Positions 55,203-63,878 of a stretch of DNA of 64,000 bases are shown in pieces. The position numbers and the translations under genes are program-made. Under the pieces are notes generated by a model. It made no database searches and was not told where the DNA came from. It worked only from the letters and a program-made list of their open reading frames with translations. Every line of letters begins with the position of its first letter. Positions within the stretch are counted from its first letter, which is position 1. The stretch covers positions 312,039-376,038 of the forward strand of contig NZ_BSNI01000002.1 in assembly GCF_030159895.1 (NCBI RefSeq), read 5' to 3'. This DNA comes from Maritalea porphyrae. Lineage in GTDB: Bacteria; Pseudomonadota; Alphaproteobacteria; Rhizobiales; Devosiaceae.

Positions 55203-56009
55203 TCACACCTGGTGGGTTGTTTCAAAATGTAAGCTTAAGAAATTACACCGTCCCGCACTTGATGCGGGACCAATTGACCCAAACATCGCGCCATAATGCG
55301 CATCAACAAGGGTAGCGACTGGCGAAACTGGCACTTCATTTGCTCTCTTCTGATTAACGGCGTTAAGCGCCATCACCAACTGGCGCTTGTGATTCTCCTC
55401 AATCCGCGCTGCCTGCCACTGGCGCGCAGCCGCAGCATCCCAACCATCCGCATCCTGCGGCGCTCCAATTGGCACTAGCTTTGCAAACAGTTCATCACGC
55501 TTTTGTTCAACCATATTCGCATCCACAATAACGCGCGCCAGCAACAATTCTTCGCCGCACCAATATGCCGAAGGCGCGCGCAAATAGAGATCAACCAGCG
55601 CAAAAACAATTGCCTCAACTCCCTGTTTCTGATCAGCAAATTGCGTACAAAGCGAACCAGCCAAATAGGCAAAATGACTGACAAAATGTACAAATCGATA
55701 TTCGCCATTGAGCACATCAAATTCTGAAATTCTATCGGCCTGCCGCACAAACTGTTCAGCAATCAAAGGCATCGATGTTTTGGCTTGTAGCTTGCCGCAA
55801 TCAACCAACCCGCCCAGCATCAGCAATCCATATGACTTGGCTATCGCTCGATCTGCGTCAGCAATCCAAGAAACAATCTGCTCTAGGGCGTTCGCAGCAC
55901 CTACAGCATCCAAGTTCGCTGTTGCGCAAAATTGATAATACGCGCCGTAAGTCTCTTCAGCATTTTCCTCGCGAAAGCCCGCAAGTATTTCAGATAATCT
56001 GTTCGACAT
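55203..56009 (-). CDS. Uncharacterised helical protein with a repeat-derived C-terminus
   Basis: A 268-residue cytosolic protein that I do not recognise. It is helix-rich, with alanine- and leucine-rich segments (LEQIVSWIADADRAIAKSYG, LDVLNGEYRFVHFVSHFAYL-like core) that could be a helical-repeat scaffold. The last residues GPASSAGRC are encoded by palindrome copy B (55250-55270), so the original stop has probably been replaced by insertion of the element. Beyond it the frame runs 12 more codons to the stop. The ATG at 56009 lacks an obvious ribosome-binding site. Confidence 0.6.
   Translation of the reverse strand: MSNRLSEILAGFREENAEETYGAYYQFCATANLDAVGAANALEQIVSWIADADRAIAKSYGLLMLGGLVDCGKLQAKTSMPLIAEQFVRQADRISEFDVLNGEYRFVHFVSHFAYLAGSLCTQFADQKQGVEAIVFALVDLYLRAPSAYWCGEELLLARVIVDANMVEQKRDELFAKLVPIGAPQDADGWDAAAARQWQAARIEENHKRQLVMALNAVNQKRANEVPVSPVATLVDAHYGAMFGSIGPASSAGRCNFLSLHFETTHQV
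55250..55270. repeat. CTTGA-loop palindrome, copy B
   Basis: GTCCCGCA-CTTGA-TGCGGGAC: 8-bp stem, same loop as copy A. Copies differ by paired changes (G-C to A-T at the loop-closing pair, A-T to G-C at the outer pair), so pairing is kept. This copy lies inside the 3' end of the gene at 55203-56009. Confidence 0.85.
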
Positions 56010-56047
56010 TATGCTCTCAAAAATTTAGTTCAGTATCCGCAAAAGCT

Positions 56048-56731
56048 CTAGCTAGCGGCTTCTATCGTATCTCTAATGATCGCCCGCATCACTTTTGGCT
56101 TTTCTATCGGCACATAATGTCCGCAATCTGGCACCACGATCAGTTGTCCGTTCTTTGCGGCATTTGCTTGCGCTTGCATGGTTTCAATGCCTGGCGCGAT
56201 ATCATGTTCGCCCGTGACGCAAATGACGGGACAGTCCAGTTCTGCAAGAAGCTCAAATCTCGATGGACGGGTGTGAAAAGCCCGCACGCCATGCGCAACA
56301 TGTTCAGGAGAAAGCTGCAACGCCATTTCTTTGGCAGAGACCAAAACATGTTCATCAATATTTGCGGCAAAAAATGACGCCCAATATTTGTCCCATGCGG
56401 CTTCCAAACCACAATTTTGAATGAGCTCAATACACTCGTCTTGAAGCTTAGAATCAATGCGCCGCGCCGCTTTTGCACCCACCAAAACCAGTGCCGAAAT
56501 GCGCTCAGGTGCCAATGCCGCCATTTCCAGCGCACATGAGCCGCCAACCGAATTGCCGACCACAATCAGCTTATCGGAAGAAACCCCCTCGAGTGCTTTG
56601 CGCGCCCAATCGGTCAGGTTATCCCCGCAAGCATAAAGCGAAGGCGCGTGTGTATGGCCGGGCAACATATTCAAATGTGCATGCCACATTGAACCATCAA
56701 AAGGCAGGGCGTGAAGGAGAACAAGGTCCAT
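56048..56731 (-). CDS. Alpha/beta hydrolase
   Basis: A 227-residue alpha/beta hydrolase. The nucleophile elbow is VVGNSVGGSCAL (Ser in GNSVGG), the acid is in VTGEHDIAPG and the base histidine in VPDCGHYVPIEKP. It belongs to the broad family with esterase/lactonase/C-C hydrolase activities; the substrate is unknown. The ATG at 56731 starts LVLLHALPFDGSMW, the family's first strand and oxyanion loop; a longer start at 56755 is possible. Confidence 0.88.
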   Translation of the reverse strand: MDLVLLHALPFDGSMWHAHLNMLPGHTHAPSLYACGDNLTDWARKALEGVSSDKLIVVGNSVGGSCALEMAALAPERISALVLVGAKAARRIDSKLQDECIELIQNCGLEAAWDKYWASFFAANIDEHVLVSAKEMALQLSPEHVAHGVRAFHTRPSRFELLAELDCPVICVTGEHDIAPGIETMQAQANAAKNGQLIVVPDCGHYVPIEKPKVMRAIIRDTIEAAS

Positions 56732-56841
56732 AAAGCAATCAGTTTTATCGAACAATTGGCCACACCAGATTGCGGTTCGCTTCGCTTGTCAACTCAACTT
56801 AGCAACAATTGAAATGTCGACATCGAATTCAGCATTTATCT

Positions 56842-56862
56842 CCCTCCCCTTGATGGGGAGGG
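56842..56862. repeat. GC-rich palindrome of a common alphaproteobacterial type
   Basis: CCCTCCCC pairs with GGGGAGGG around a TTGAT loop. Sequences of this type recur between genes in rhizobial genomes. Only one copy is in this window. Confidence 0.6.
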
Positions 56863-57307
56863 ATCAAGGGTGGGGTGAAACAAAAAATGGACGTCATTCC
56901 AAAAAACTTATCCCCGCCCCCAACTCTTGTGCCATCATGTCCTCGTCTTTCATTTAGCCACGCAGCTTGCTGACGAGCGAGAGGTGGTCGGAAGAGCCAG
57001 TATGGCTTTTCTTTTGAAAGATGGTGGTGAACAGTGATGACGATGCTGTTTTAAGCCCAAACAAATACGTCCAGTCCGACACCAAGGGCAGCCGTAAGCC
57101 GTGATGGGCATTGCTCGTCCATCTCAAATTGATTGCAAGGCGTTATCAACGCGAGCAGCTTGCAAGCGCAGGTAAGGGGATAAAAGGGTGAGCACCCCGG
57201 GGCGAATTGTTTGGACGCAAATCCACCACATGCGAGGTCTTTATGGTCTCAGTTTTTATTTGCACAAATCGAGACTTTATAGGCCTCGCATGCTGCAAAA
57301 GTTTTTC

Positions 57308-57352
57308 GCGCCGCCGTTGGTCGCTGCGCTTCCGACCCCGGCACCCCCGCCG
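57308..57352 (-). repeat. Dispersed GC-rich element, copy 4
   Basis: On the minus strand: CCGGCGGGGGTGCCGGGG, then a central GGTCG...CGACC stem, then AACGGCGGCGC. The plus-strand end is preceded by TTTTTC, as in copy 5. Confidence 0.8.
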
Positions 57353-57429
57353 GATAACGCTGTTCGCAAAGGCGATGCGGCGGGATTGTTGTTGGGTTAG
57401 CATGCCTCGCGGCACTATTTCACTTTTTC

Positions 57430-57477
57430 GCGCCGCCGTTGGTCGCTGCGCTCCCGACCCCGGCACCCCCCGCCAAT
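57430..57477 (-). repeat. Dispersed GC-rich element, copy 5
   Basis: On the minus strand: ATTGGCGGGGGGTGCCGGGG, then the same GGTCG...CGACC stem as copy 4 with one change, then AACGGCGGCGC. It lies 122 bp from copy 4, same orientation; the two share stem sequence and are probably a recent duplication. Confidence 0.8.
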
Positions 57478-57573
57478 TCGTGCCCGATAAAAATACCGAG
57501 CAAGCAAGGGAAAAGACGGACGAAACAACTTGCTGTTGAGGACCCCGGCCAACTTTTTGGCCGCGTCCGCGCA

Positions 57574-57630
57574 GGTGCAACTAATCGCATAGCGCGGTTT
57601 TTGCGCGTCATGCGATTAGCGGTGCGCACC
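57574..57630. other. Long imperfect hairpin, possible structured RNA
   Basis: A perfect 10-bp core CTAATCGCAT (57581-57590) and ATGCGATTAG (57610-57619), an inner GCGC/GCGC pairing around a T-rich loop, and an outer GGTGC/GCACC pairing. It is followed about 180 bases later by rplS. Either a structured RNA or another mobile palindrome. Confidence 0.5.
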
Positions 57631-57811
57631 GTGAGCGAAAAGAAGCACCCTCAATTCAGCAAAAACGCAACAAACCCATAGACTCTTAGCCCCATTTGCG
57701 GTATAGCCCGCCAATCTATTTTGTCACTAAACACCAAGACCGGTGTACCCGCCCCTTCTGGCTTAGACTTTTAGGGACGCTCTGATCGGCGAGAATCAAC
57801 GGACGAAAAAC

Positions 57812-58324
57812 ATGAATATCATTCAACAGCTTGAAAAAGAGCAGCTCGAAGAACTTGCCGCAAAGCGCGAAACCCCAGAATTTTCTCACGGTGATACCGT
57901 TAAAGTTTGGGTGAAAATCCGCGAAGGCGAAAAAGAACGTTTGCAGGCCTACGAAGGCGTTGTGATTGCGCGTTCTGGCTCTGGAATCAATGAGAGCTTC
58001 ACAGTTCGCAAAATTTCATACGGCGAAGGCGTAGAGCGTGTATTCCCGCTTTACTCACCAGTTGTCGACAAAATCGAAGTGCTGCGCCGCGGTAAAGTCC
58101 GTCGTGCGAAGCTTTACTACCTTCGTGAGTTGCGCGGTAAATCTGCTCGTATCTTTGAATCAACAAACGCTCGTACAAAGCGTATTCAAGACGGCGAGCG
58201 TCAAGCTGCTGCGGATGCAAAAGCAACCCGCGAAGCTGAAAAAGCTGCTGCTAAAGAAGCAGCGGAAGCTGCCAAAGCGGCTGAAGCTGCAGCCACTGCT
58301 GAAGGCGAAGCAAGCGCTGAATAA
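57812..58324 (+). CDS. rplS: 50S ribosomal protein L19
   Basis: A 170-residue L19. The conserved core is [20 protein letters not shown], then [20 protein letters not shown] and [20 protein letters not shown]. The last 40 residues are an Ala/Lys/Glu-rich tail, longer than in E. coli and of the kind also seen in S16 here. It is separated from trmD by two unrelated genes and a repeat-rich stretch, which breaks the usual trmD-rplS pair. A strong terminator follows. Confidence 0.97.
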   Translation: MNIIQQLEKEQLEELAAKRETPEFSHGDTVKVWVKIREGEKERLQAYEGVVIARSGSGINESFTVRKISYGEGVERVFPLYSPVVDKIEVLRRGKVRRAKLYYLRELRGKSARIFESTNARTKRIQDGERQAAADAKATREAEKAAAKEAAEAAKAAEAAATAEGEASAE

Positions 58325-58356
58325 TCAGCCCCTTTGCTTCATCGCTAGAATTTATG

Positions 58357-58386
58357 AAAACCCGGCCATCGCGCCGGGTTTTTTGT
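58357..58386 (+). terminator. Terminator of rplS
   Basis: AAAACCCGGC (58357-58366) pairs with GCCGGGTTTT (58373-58382) around a 6-base loop, followed by TTTTG. A textbook rho-independent terminator 32 bases after the stop. Confidence 0.92.
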
Positions 58387-58549
58387 TTGCGCATTCGGAT
58401 ACATACGAAACTTATCCCCGCACCAAAAACGCGTGCGATAATGCACCTACCATTTCTAAGACTGTCCAAGACGTGAACGAATATTGGGCAATGAAGAAGT
58501 TTTTTGCGGCGTAAGGGTCTTTTCTTTTCGACATTCCCACGACGGCGGC

Positions 58550-58588
58550 AAAAAAGAAACGGGCCAGTTCAAGAACCGAACCGGCCCG
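58550..58588 (-). terminator. Terminator of putA
   Basis: On the minus strand, CGGGCCGGTTC (58588-58578) pairs with GAACTGGCCCG (58570-58560), one mismatch, followed by TTTCTTTTTT. It lies about 20 bases after the putA stop. Confidence 0.88.
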
Positions 58589-58607
58589 CAAGGTAATTGG
58601 AAGGAAT

Positions 58608-61600
58608 TTAGCTGCTCTGTGCCAGCAACGAGGCGTTGCCGCCTGCTGCTGTTGTGTCCACACAAATCGCACGCTCGTGCACGAAGCCAGCCACATCAAA
58701 GGGGTTTGTTATCACACTAACAATTGGTCCATCGCGCTTTGCCAATTCATGACGTACCGCCGTGGCAAATTTGCCGCCGCCTGCAAGCCCAAAGCCATCA
58801 ATATTCAAGTCGCTTAGAATTGAAGGATCAAACTGTCCCTCAATAATCGACAAAGGAGCCCCAACCATTTGCAATTGCGCCATCTGTGCCGAAACGCTTG
58901 GTGTCACCACGACAACTTTGTTGCCATAAACCAGCGCAGACTTCGCCAAATCGACCAATGATTCACCAGCGCCAACCAACAGCATTTTGCCACGCGGCGT
59001 ATAAGACAACCGATTGAACTCACCGGTTGGTCCAGGCAACTCAATTTGCATTTCAATTGCGTCAAACCCAAGCTGTTCCGCAATATCGGCGCGCAACTGT
59101 GGTGTGGTGGCTTTCAGCCCTTCAAATGCGTTTTGAATTTGCTGCGCATCGATTGTGGCGGTTTCAACATTCAATTCACGCGCCTTGGAGACGTTGCGGA
59201 AGCGATTGAGATAATTCGGGCCACCTGCCTTGGGGCCGGTCCCCGAATAGCCCTCACCGCCAAAGGGTTGCGATCCAACAATCGCACCGATTTGGTTTCG
59301 ATTCACATAGAAGTTGCCAACCTTAATCTGGCTGCCAATCTTCTCAATGCGGTCATCAACCCGCGTATGCAAACCAAAGGTCAGGCCAAACCCACGCGCA
59401 TTTACATTTTCAATAACTTGGTCAATCTCACGCGCTTTGAAAGTTGCCACATGCAAAATTGGACCAAAAATCTCTCGGCTAAGGTCTTCGATGCCGCTGA
59501 CTTTGAACAGATGCGGCGCAACAAAATAGCCTTTTTTGGGCGCATTAAGCTTATGCAGCAAACGCCCTTGCTGTTCCAAATCAGCGCAATAGGCCAAAAT
59601 CTCAGCCTGTGCATCTTGATCAATCACCGGGCCCACGTCGGTTGCATCATCCCACGGATCACCAAGCGCCAGCGCATCCATCGCACCTTTGAGCATGTCC
59701 AACAAATCATCGGCGATATCTTGCTGCACATAGAGCATGCGCAAAGCCGAGCAGCGCTGACCAGCCGATTGGAACGCAGACGCCACAATGTCACGCACAG
59801 CTTGTTCAGCAAGTGCAGTGCTGTCCACAATCATGGCGTTCAACCCACCGGTTTCAGCAATCAACATTGCATCACTTGCGGCAGACTTGGCCATTTGCAT
59901 ATCGATCAACTTTGCCACTTCAGTCGAGCCGGTAAAGCACACACCGCCAATCCTCGGATCCCCGGTCAGCGCCGCGCCGATATCACCTGCGCCAGCCGCC
60001 AGCAAAAGCGCGTCTTTGGGCACGCCGGCTTCATGCAAAATCGAAACGGCCAACCCGCCCATCAATGGGCTTTGCTCGGCAGGTTTGGCGACAACCGCAT
60101 TGCCGGTCACCAGCGCAGCAGCCACTTGCCCAGAAAAGATCGCCAACGGGAAATTCCACGGCGAAATACAGACGATCACACCACGCGGATCGCCATTATG
60201 CTCCGCCTTCAACGCTTCATTCGCATAGTAGCGCAAAAAGTCGACGGCCTCCCGCACTTCCGCAATACCATCCGCCAAGCTCTTGCCCGCCTCTCTTGTG
60301 GCAAGCGCAAAAAACTCGGTGGCGCGCTCTTCAAACATGGTGGCGGCGCGCTTCAATATCCCCGCGCGATCAACCACATCCATTGCCCCCCAGGCTTTCT
60401 GGCCCTCCATCGCCACGCCAATAGCAGCGCGCGCTTGATCGGCAGTGACATTCTCAGCAAAGCCAACAATTTCACTTGGATTTGTCGGGTTAAAGATCGG
60501 CTGATCCTTAGCCCCATCCCCCAATTGCTTGGACGCCTTCGCCCGCCACTGAAACGGGGCGGCAAACTTGCGACTTTCTTCGTGAATTTGACGGACCGTC
60601 ACCACGTCTGTGAAATCCCAACCCTTTGCATTCTTGCGACCAACGCCAAATATCTCGCGCGGCAATGGCAAATTCGAATTGTGCGCGCTCGCATGATCCA
60701 AATGCGCTGCAATTGGATCGGACACAATAGCCCGTGGTGGAATATTTTTGTCATATGCTTGGTTCACAAAACTCGAATTTGCGCCATTTTCAAGCAAGCG
60801 CCGCACCAAATAGGCCAGCAAATCCCGGTGTGCACCGACCGGTGCGTAGATACGGCAACGCGTACCATTTTGCGCCCGCAACACATCATGCAAGCCTTCA
60901 CCCATGCCATGCAGACGTTGAAATTCAAACCCTTGCCGATCATTACCTGCCATGCGCAAAACAGCCGAAGTCGTATGCGCATTATGGGTTGCGAATTGCG
61001 GATAAATTCGGTCTTGCATATCCAAGAGTTTGCGCGCGCAGCCGAGGTACGAAATGTCAGTGTTCACTTTGCGGGTGAACACAGGATAACCCGCAAGACC
61101 CATCACTTGAGCGCGCTTGACTTCTGTGTCCCAATAAGCGCCCTTGACCAAACGCACCATGATCTTGCGATCGAGCTTTTCGGCCAATGCGTAAAGCCAA
61201 TCAAGCACAAACGAAGCGCGCGGCCCATAGGCCTGCACCACAACGCCAAACCCGTCCCAGCCTTCAAGTTCTTTGTGCTTCAAGACCTTCTCGATGATAT
61301 CAAGCGAGATATCCAACCGGTCCGCTTCTTCTGCATCGATGTTGAGCCCCATCTGAGCAGCGGCCGCGGGTTTCACCAGCGCGATGACACGTTGCACCAT
61401 CTCATCAACAACCGTTTCACGCTTGATATATTCATAGCGCGGATGCAACGCCGACAATTTGATGGAGATACCTGGGTTCTTGCGCACATCGCCAAAAGTC
61501 GATTCTTTGGCCAATCGTTCAATCGCATCCAAATAGGCTTTGTGGTAACGCTGTGCATCTTCTTCAGTGCGCGCGCCTTCACCCAACATGTCAAACGAAT

Positions 61601-62171
61601 AGGTATAGCCTTTGGCAACCGGACCCGCGCCATTCTTCAATGCTTCATTGATGTCCCGACCCAAAACGAATTGAGACCCCATGATGCGCATGGCTTGGCC
61701 AACTGCTGTGCGAATAACCGGCGCAGACAAGCGGCGGCTCACTTGGGCGATCGGCTTCATAATGCCAGAGCCCTCGTCATCCAAAAGCGCCGAGCTGACC
61801 ACCAAACCCAAGGTCGAGGCTTTAACCAAATAGCTTTCGGCAACGCCCAAATGCTTCAGCCAATCCTCATCAACAATTTTATCCGCAATCAAATCATCAA
61901 CGGTCGGCCCGTCCGGCACGCGCAACATGGCTTCAGCCAAACACATCAAGGCAACGCCTTCATCTGTCGACAGACCATATTCAGCCAAGAAAGTTTCCAT
62001 CAACCCTTGCTTGGATTGATCCCGCAGCGTCGAAACCAAATTCGCCGCGTCATCAACAATGGCCGCACGGTCGGTCTCTGTCAGCCGGCTTTGCTGCACC
62101 AATTGCTCAACGACTTTGCCCTCATCCGGCAGATAGTGTGCTCTAATCTCTTCGCGAATTTTGTCCAACAT
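58608..62171 (-). CDS. putA: Bifunctional proline dehydrogenase / delta-1-pyrroline-5-carboxylate dehydrogenase PutA
   Basis: An 1187-residue bifunctional flavoenzyme. The proline dehydrogenase barrel includes IMVRLVKGAYWDTEVKRAQ and the FAD-contacting FATHNAHT. The P5C dehydrogenase domain includes SPWNFPLAIF, a glutamate in ETGGLNAM and the catalytic cysteine in SAGQRCSALR. It oxidises proline to glutamate. Unlike the E. coli protein it starts directly at the catalytic part, with no ribbon-helix-helix DNA-binding domain, so control falls to the divergent PutR. A 1048-codon open frame on the opposite strand is a shadow. Confidence 0.97.
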   Translation of the reverse strand: MLDKIREEIRAHYLPDEGKVVEQLVQQSRLTETDRAAIVDDAANLVSTLRDQSKQGLMETFLAEYGLSTDEGVALMCLAEAMLRVPDGPTVDDLIADKIVDEDWLKHLGVAESYLVKASTLGLVVSSALLDDEGSGIMKPIAQVSRRLSAPVIRTAVGQAMRIMGSQFVLGRDINEALKNGAGPVAKGYTYSFDMLGEGARTEEDAQRYHKAYLDAIERLAKESTFGDVRKNPGISIKLSALHPRYEYIKRETVVDEMVQRVIALVKPAAAAQMGLNIDAEEADRLDISLDIIEKVLKHKELEGWDGFGVVVQAYGPRASFVLDWLYALAEKLDRKIMVRLVKGAYWDTEVKRAQVMGLAGYPVFTRKVNTDISYLGCARKLLDMQDRIYPQFATHNAHTTSAVLRMAGNDRQGFEFQRLHGMGEGLHDVLRAQNGTRCRIYAPVGAHRDLLAYLVRRLLENGANSSFVNQAYDKNIPPRAIVSDPIAAHLDHASAHNSNLPLPREIFGVGRKNAKGWDFTDVVTVRQIHEESRKFAAPFQWRAKASKQLGDGAKDQPIFNPTNPSEIVGFAENVTADQARAAIGVAMEGQKAWGAMDVVDRAGILKRAATMFEERATEFFALATREAGKSLADGIAEVREAVDFLRYYANEALKAEHNGDPRGVIVCISPWNFPLAIFSGQVAAALVTGNAVVAKPAEQSPLMGGLAVSILHEAGVPKDALLLAAGAGDIGAALTGDPRIGGVCFTGSTEVAKLIDMQMAKSAASDAMLIAETGGLNAMIVDSTALAEQAVRDIVASAFQSAGQRCSALRMLYVQQDIADDLLDMLKGAMDALALGDPWDDATDVGPVIDQDAQAEILAYCADLEQQGRLLHKLNAPKKGYFVAPHLFKVSGIEDLSREIFGPILHVATFKAREIDQVIENVNARGFGLTFGLHTRVDDRIEKIGSQIKVGNFYVNRNQIGAIVGSQPFGGEGYSGTGPKAGGPNYLNRFRNVSKARELNVETATIDAQQIQNAFEGLKATTPQLRADIAEQLGFDAIEMQIELPGPTGEFNRLSYTPRGKMLLVGAGESLVDLAKSALVYGNKVVVVTPSVSAQMAQLQMVGAPLSIIEGQFDPSILSDLNIDGFGLAGGGKFATAVRHELAKRDGPIVSVITNPFDVAGFVHERAICVDTTAAGGNASLLAQSS

Positions 62172-62349
62172 CGGGCTCCACCCTTAATCTGACTGCAGCC
62201 AATATAGCCGCAAAAACAAATAGTGAGGAGATCCTAGCAAATTCCGGACAGCCTATTGTCCCGTTGACAGTGAATTTGGAAGGCTTTCGTCCCGTAGTAC
62301 ATCTATTTTTTGCCTTGTTTGTTCCACAAAAGTAATAGATACAGATCAT

Positions 62350-62784
62350 ATGGACCAGATAGACAAGAAAATCGTTCACGCGCTTTCCGCAAATGCACGC
62401 CTCTCAATGGCGGAATTGGCAGATAAAGTCGGCTTATCGAAAAGCCCAACCCAGGCGCGGGTGAAAAAGCTTGAACGGGATGGGATTATTCTGGGCTATG
62501 GCGCGCGGATCAATTTTGAAAAAACCGGCAGAGGACATATTGCCTTTGTGCAGGTAACACTGAACGACACCCGCGCCGCTGCGCTTGATGCGTTCAACGA
62601 TGCCGTGCGGCAAACCCCTGAAATTGCGCAATGCCACATGATTGCAGCAAGCTTTGACTATTTATTGAAAGTCAGAACCAAAGACATTTCAGCCTATCGA
62701 CGGGTTTTGGGCGAAGTCATCTCCGCCCTGCCCCATGTGGCGCAAACCTCGACATTTGTGGCGATGGAAACCGTAAAAGAGTAG
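62350..62784 (+). CDS. putR: Lrp/AsnC family regulator of proline catabolism (PutR-like)
   Basis: A 144-residue Lrp-type regulator. The HTH is LSMAELADKVGLSKSPTQAR, and the RAM ligand domain follows with IAFVQVTLNDTRAAALDAFN and SFDYLLKVRTKDISAYRRVL. It is divergent from putA across 178 bp, the arrangement of PutR in alphaproteobacteria, where it activates putA in response to proline. It converges with the arginase gene 6 bases away. Confidence 0.92.
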   Translation: MDQIDKKIVHALSANARLSMAELADKVGLSKSPTQARVKKLERDGIILGYGARINFEKTGRGHIAFVQVTLNDTRAAALDAFNDAVRQTPEIAQCHMIAASFDYLLKVRTKDISAYRRVLGEVISALPHVAQTSTFVAMETVKE

Positions 62785-62790
62785 CTGGAA

Positions 62791-63729
62791 CTAGCCGGTA
62801 GATGTTGGACGGTCAAAGACCCGACGTCCAAAGCCACTTTCGGTCAAAGCCACCAACATGCGCGCACTCTTGCCCCGATCGTCAAGGTAAGGGTTCAACT
62901 CAACCAAATCCATCGAGCTCATCAATCCGCTATCGCAGATCATTTCCATCGCCAAATGCGCTTCGCGATAGGTCGCACCGCCTGGAACCGTTGTGCCAAC
63001 ACCGGGTGCAAATTGCGGATCAAGGAAATCCACATCAAGACTCACGTGAAACATCGCATCGTCCGCACGAACCGCGTCCAAAACGCCATTGATTAGCGCA
63101 ACAACACCGCGCTCATCAATCCGACGCATATCCATTACATTGACGCCACGTTTGAGCAGCAAGGTGCCCTCATCTTCATCAATCGAGCGCGCACCAAATA
63201 CGTGATAATTCTTTGGATCTACAGGATGAATAGGCTCGTCAAGTACGCCATCAAAGCCGGGTTCACCACAGAACAGAGCGGCAGACATGCCGTGCATGTT
63301 TCCTGAGGTTGAAGTGTCCGGGGTATTATAATCAGGGTGTGCATCGAGCCACAAAACATGCAACTTCTTTCCCTGCTCTGCTGCATATTTGGCAACGCCA
63401 GTCACTGACCCCATTGAAAGGGAATGGTCACCGCCCATAAATATCGGCGTGGCACCAGATTTTAGAGCTTCATAACCTTGGCGGTTGAGTGCGCGGGCAA
63501 AGCCTGCCACTTCATTTTCATGATGGGTCGCGCCTGCCAATTTGAGCGACACCTGGTCCGGTGTCACATCCCCTAGATCGCGCACCTCAACCCCAAGATC
63601 GGCTAACGATGTGGCCAAGCCCGCAACCCGCAATGCAGCGGGCCCCATAATACAACCCGAAAGTCCTGCGCCGCCGTCAACAGGCGCGCCGATCAGCGCA
63701 ACTGACCCGCGTGAAGTATGCTCAACCAT
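62791..63729 (-). CDS. rocF: Arginase
   Basis: A 312-residue ureohydrolase. The manganese ligands lie in FMGGDHSLS (Asp101, His102), DAHPDYN (Asp129, His131, Asp133) and SLDVDFLDP. Substrate-binding TSGNMHGM supports arginase rather than agmatinase. It cleaves arginine to ornithine and urea. Ornithine can then enter the proline/P5C route served by putA next door. It is divergent from a second Lrp-type regulator at 63879. Confidence 0.96.
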   Translation of the reverse strand: MVEHTSRGSVALIGAPVDGGAGLSGCIMGPAALRVAGLATSLADLGVEVRDLGDVTPDQVSLKLAGATHHENEVAGFARALNRQGYEALKSGATPIFMGGDHSLSMGSVTGVAKYAAEQGKKLHVLWLDAHPDYNTPDTSTSGNMHGMSAALFCGEPGFDGVLDEPIHPVDPKNYHVFGARSIDEDEGTLLLKRGVNVMDMRRIDERGVVALINGVLDAVRADDAMFHVSLDVDFLDPQFAPGVGTTVPGGATYREAHLAMEMICDSGLMSSMDLVELNPYLDDRGKSARMLVALTESGFGRRVFDRPTSTG

Positions 63730-63878
63730 AAATGTACCCTAGCTCTTTTTGCCCAGAACTCTTTGTTTCTGGTTATAGCCAGCATAGAACCCAATTGCGT
63801 ACAACGAATAGATGGAAATATGTGCAAATCTGATATATCCTTTGTCAAAATGCTGCACCAAAATGAGCAAAATGATCA

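Larger units (their letters stand above)
56732..57811. other. Gene-free, repeat-rich kilobase upstream of rplS
   Basis: About 1.08 kb with no supportable gene. Short open frames on both strands run through repeats and have no ribosome-binding sites. Contents seen: a CCCTCCCC-TTGAT-GGGGAGGG hairpin (56842-56862), two copies of the GC-rich dispersed element (57308 and 57430), and a long imperfect hairpin (57574-57630). The rplS promoter must lie near its right end. No tRNA, SRP RNA or RNase P motif was recognised. Confidence 0.65.

Noticed and set aside
56940-57200. Possible tmRNA, RNase P RNA or SRP RNA in the gene-free kilobase
   Set aside because: No tag reading frame, no RNase P conserved blocks and no SRP loop motif could be found.
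57146-57681. Several short open frames in the repeat-rich region before rplS
   Set aside because: They are created by the GC-rich element (Ala/Gly/Pro-rich in all frames) and lack start signals.
59046-62192. A 1048-codon open frame on the plus strand opposite putA
   Set aside because: Its translation is rich in His, Arg, Gln and Cys, has no recognisable domain and mirrors putA codon use. It is a shadow of a certain gene.
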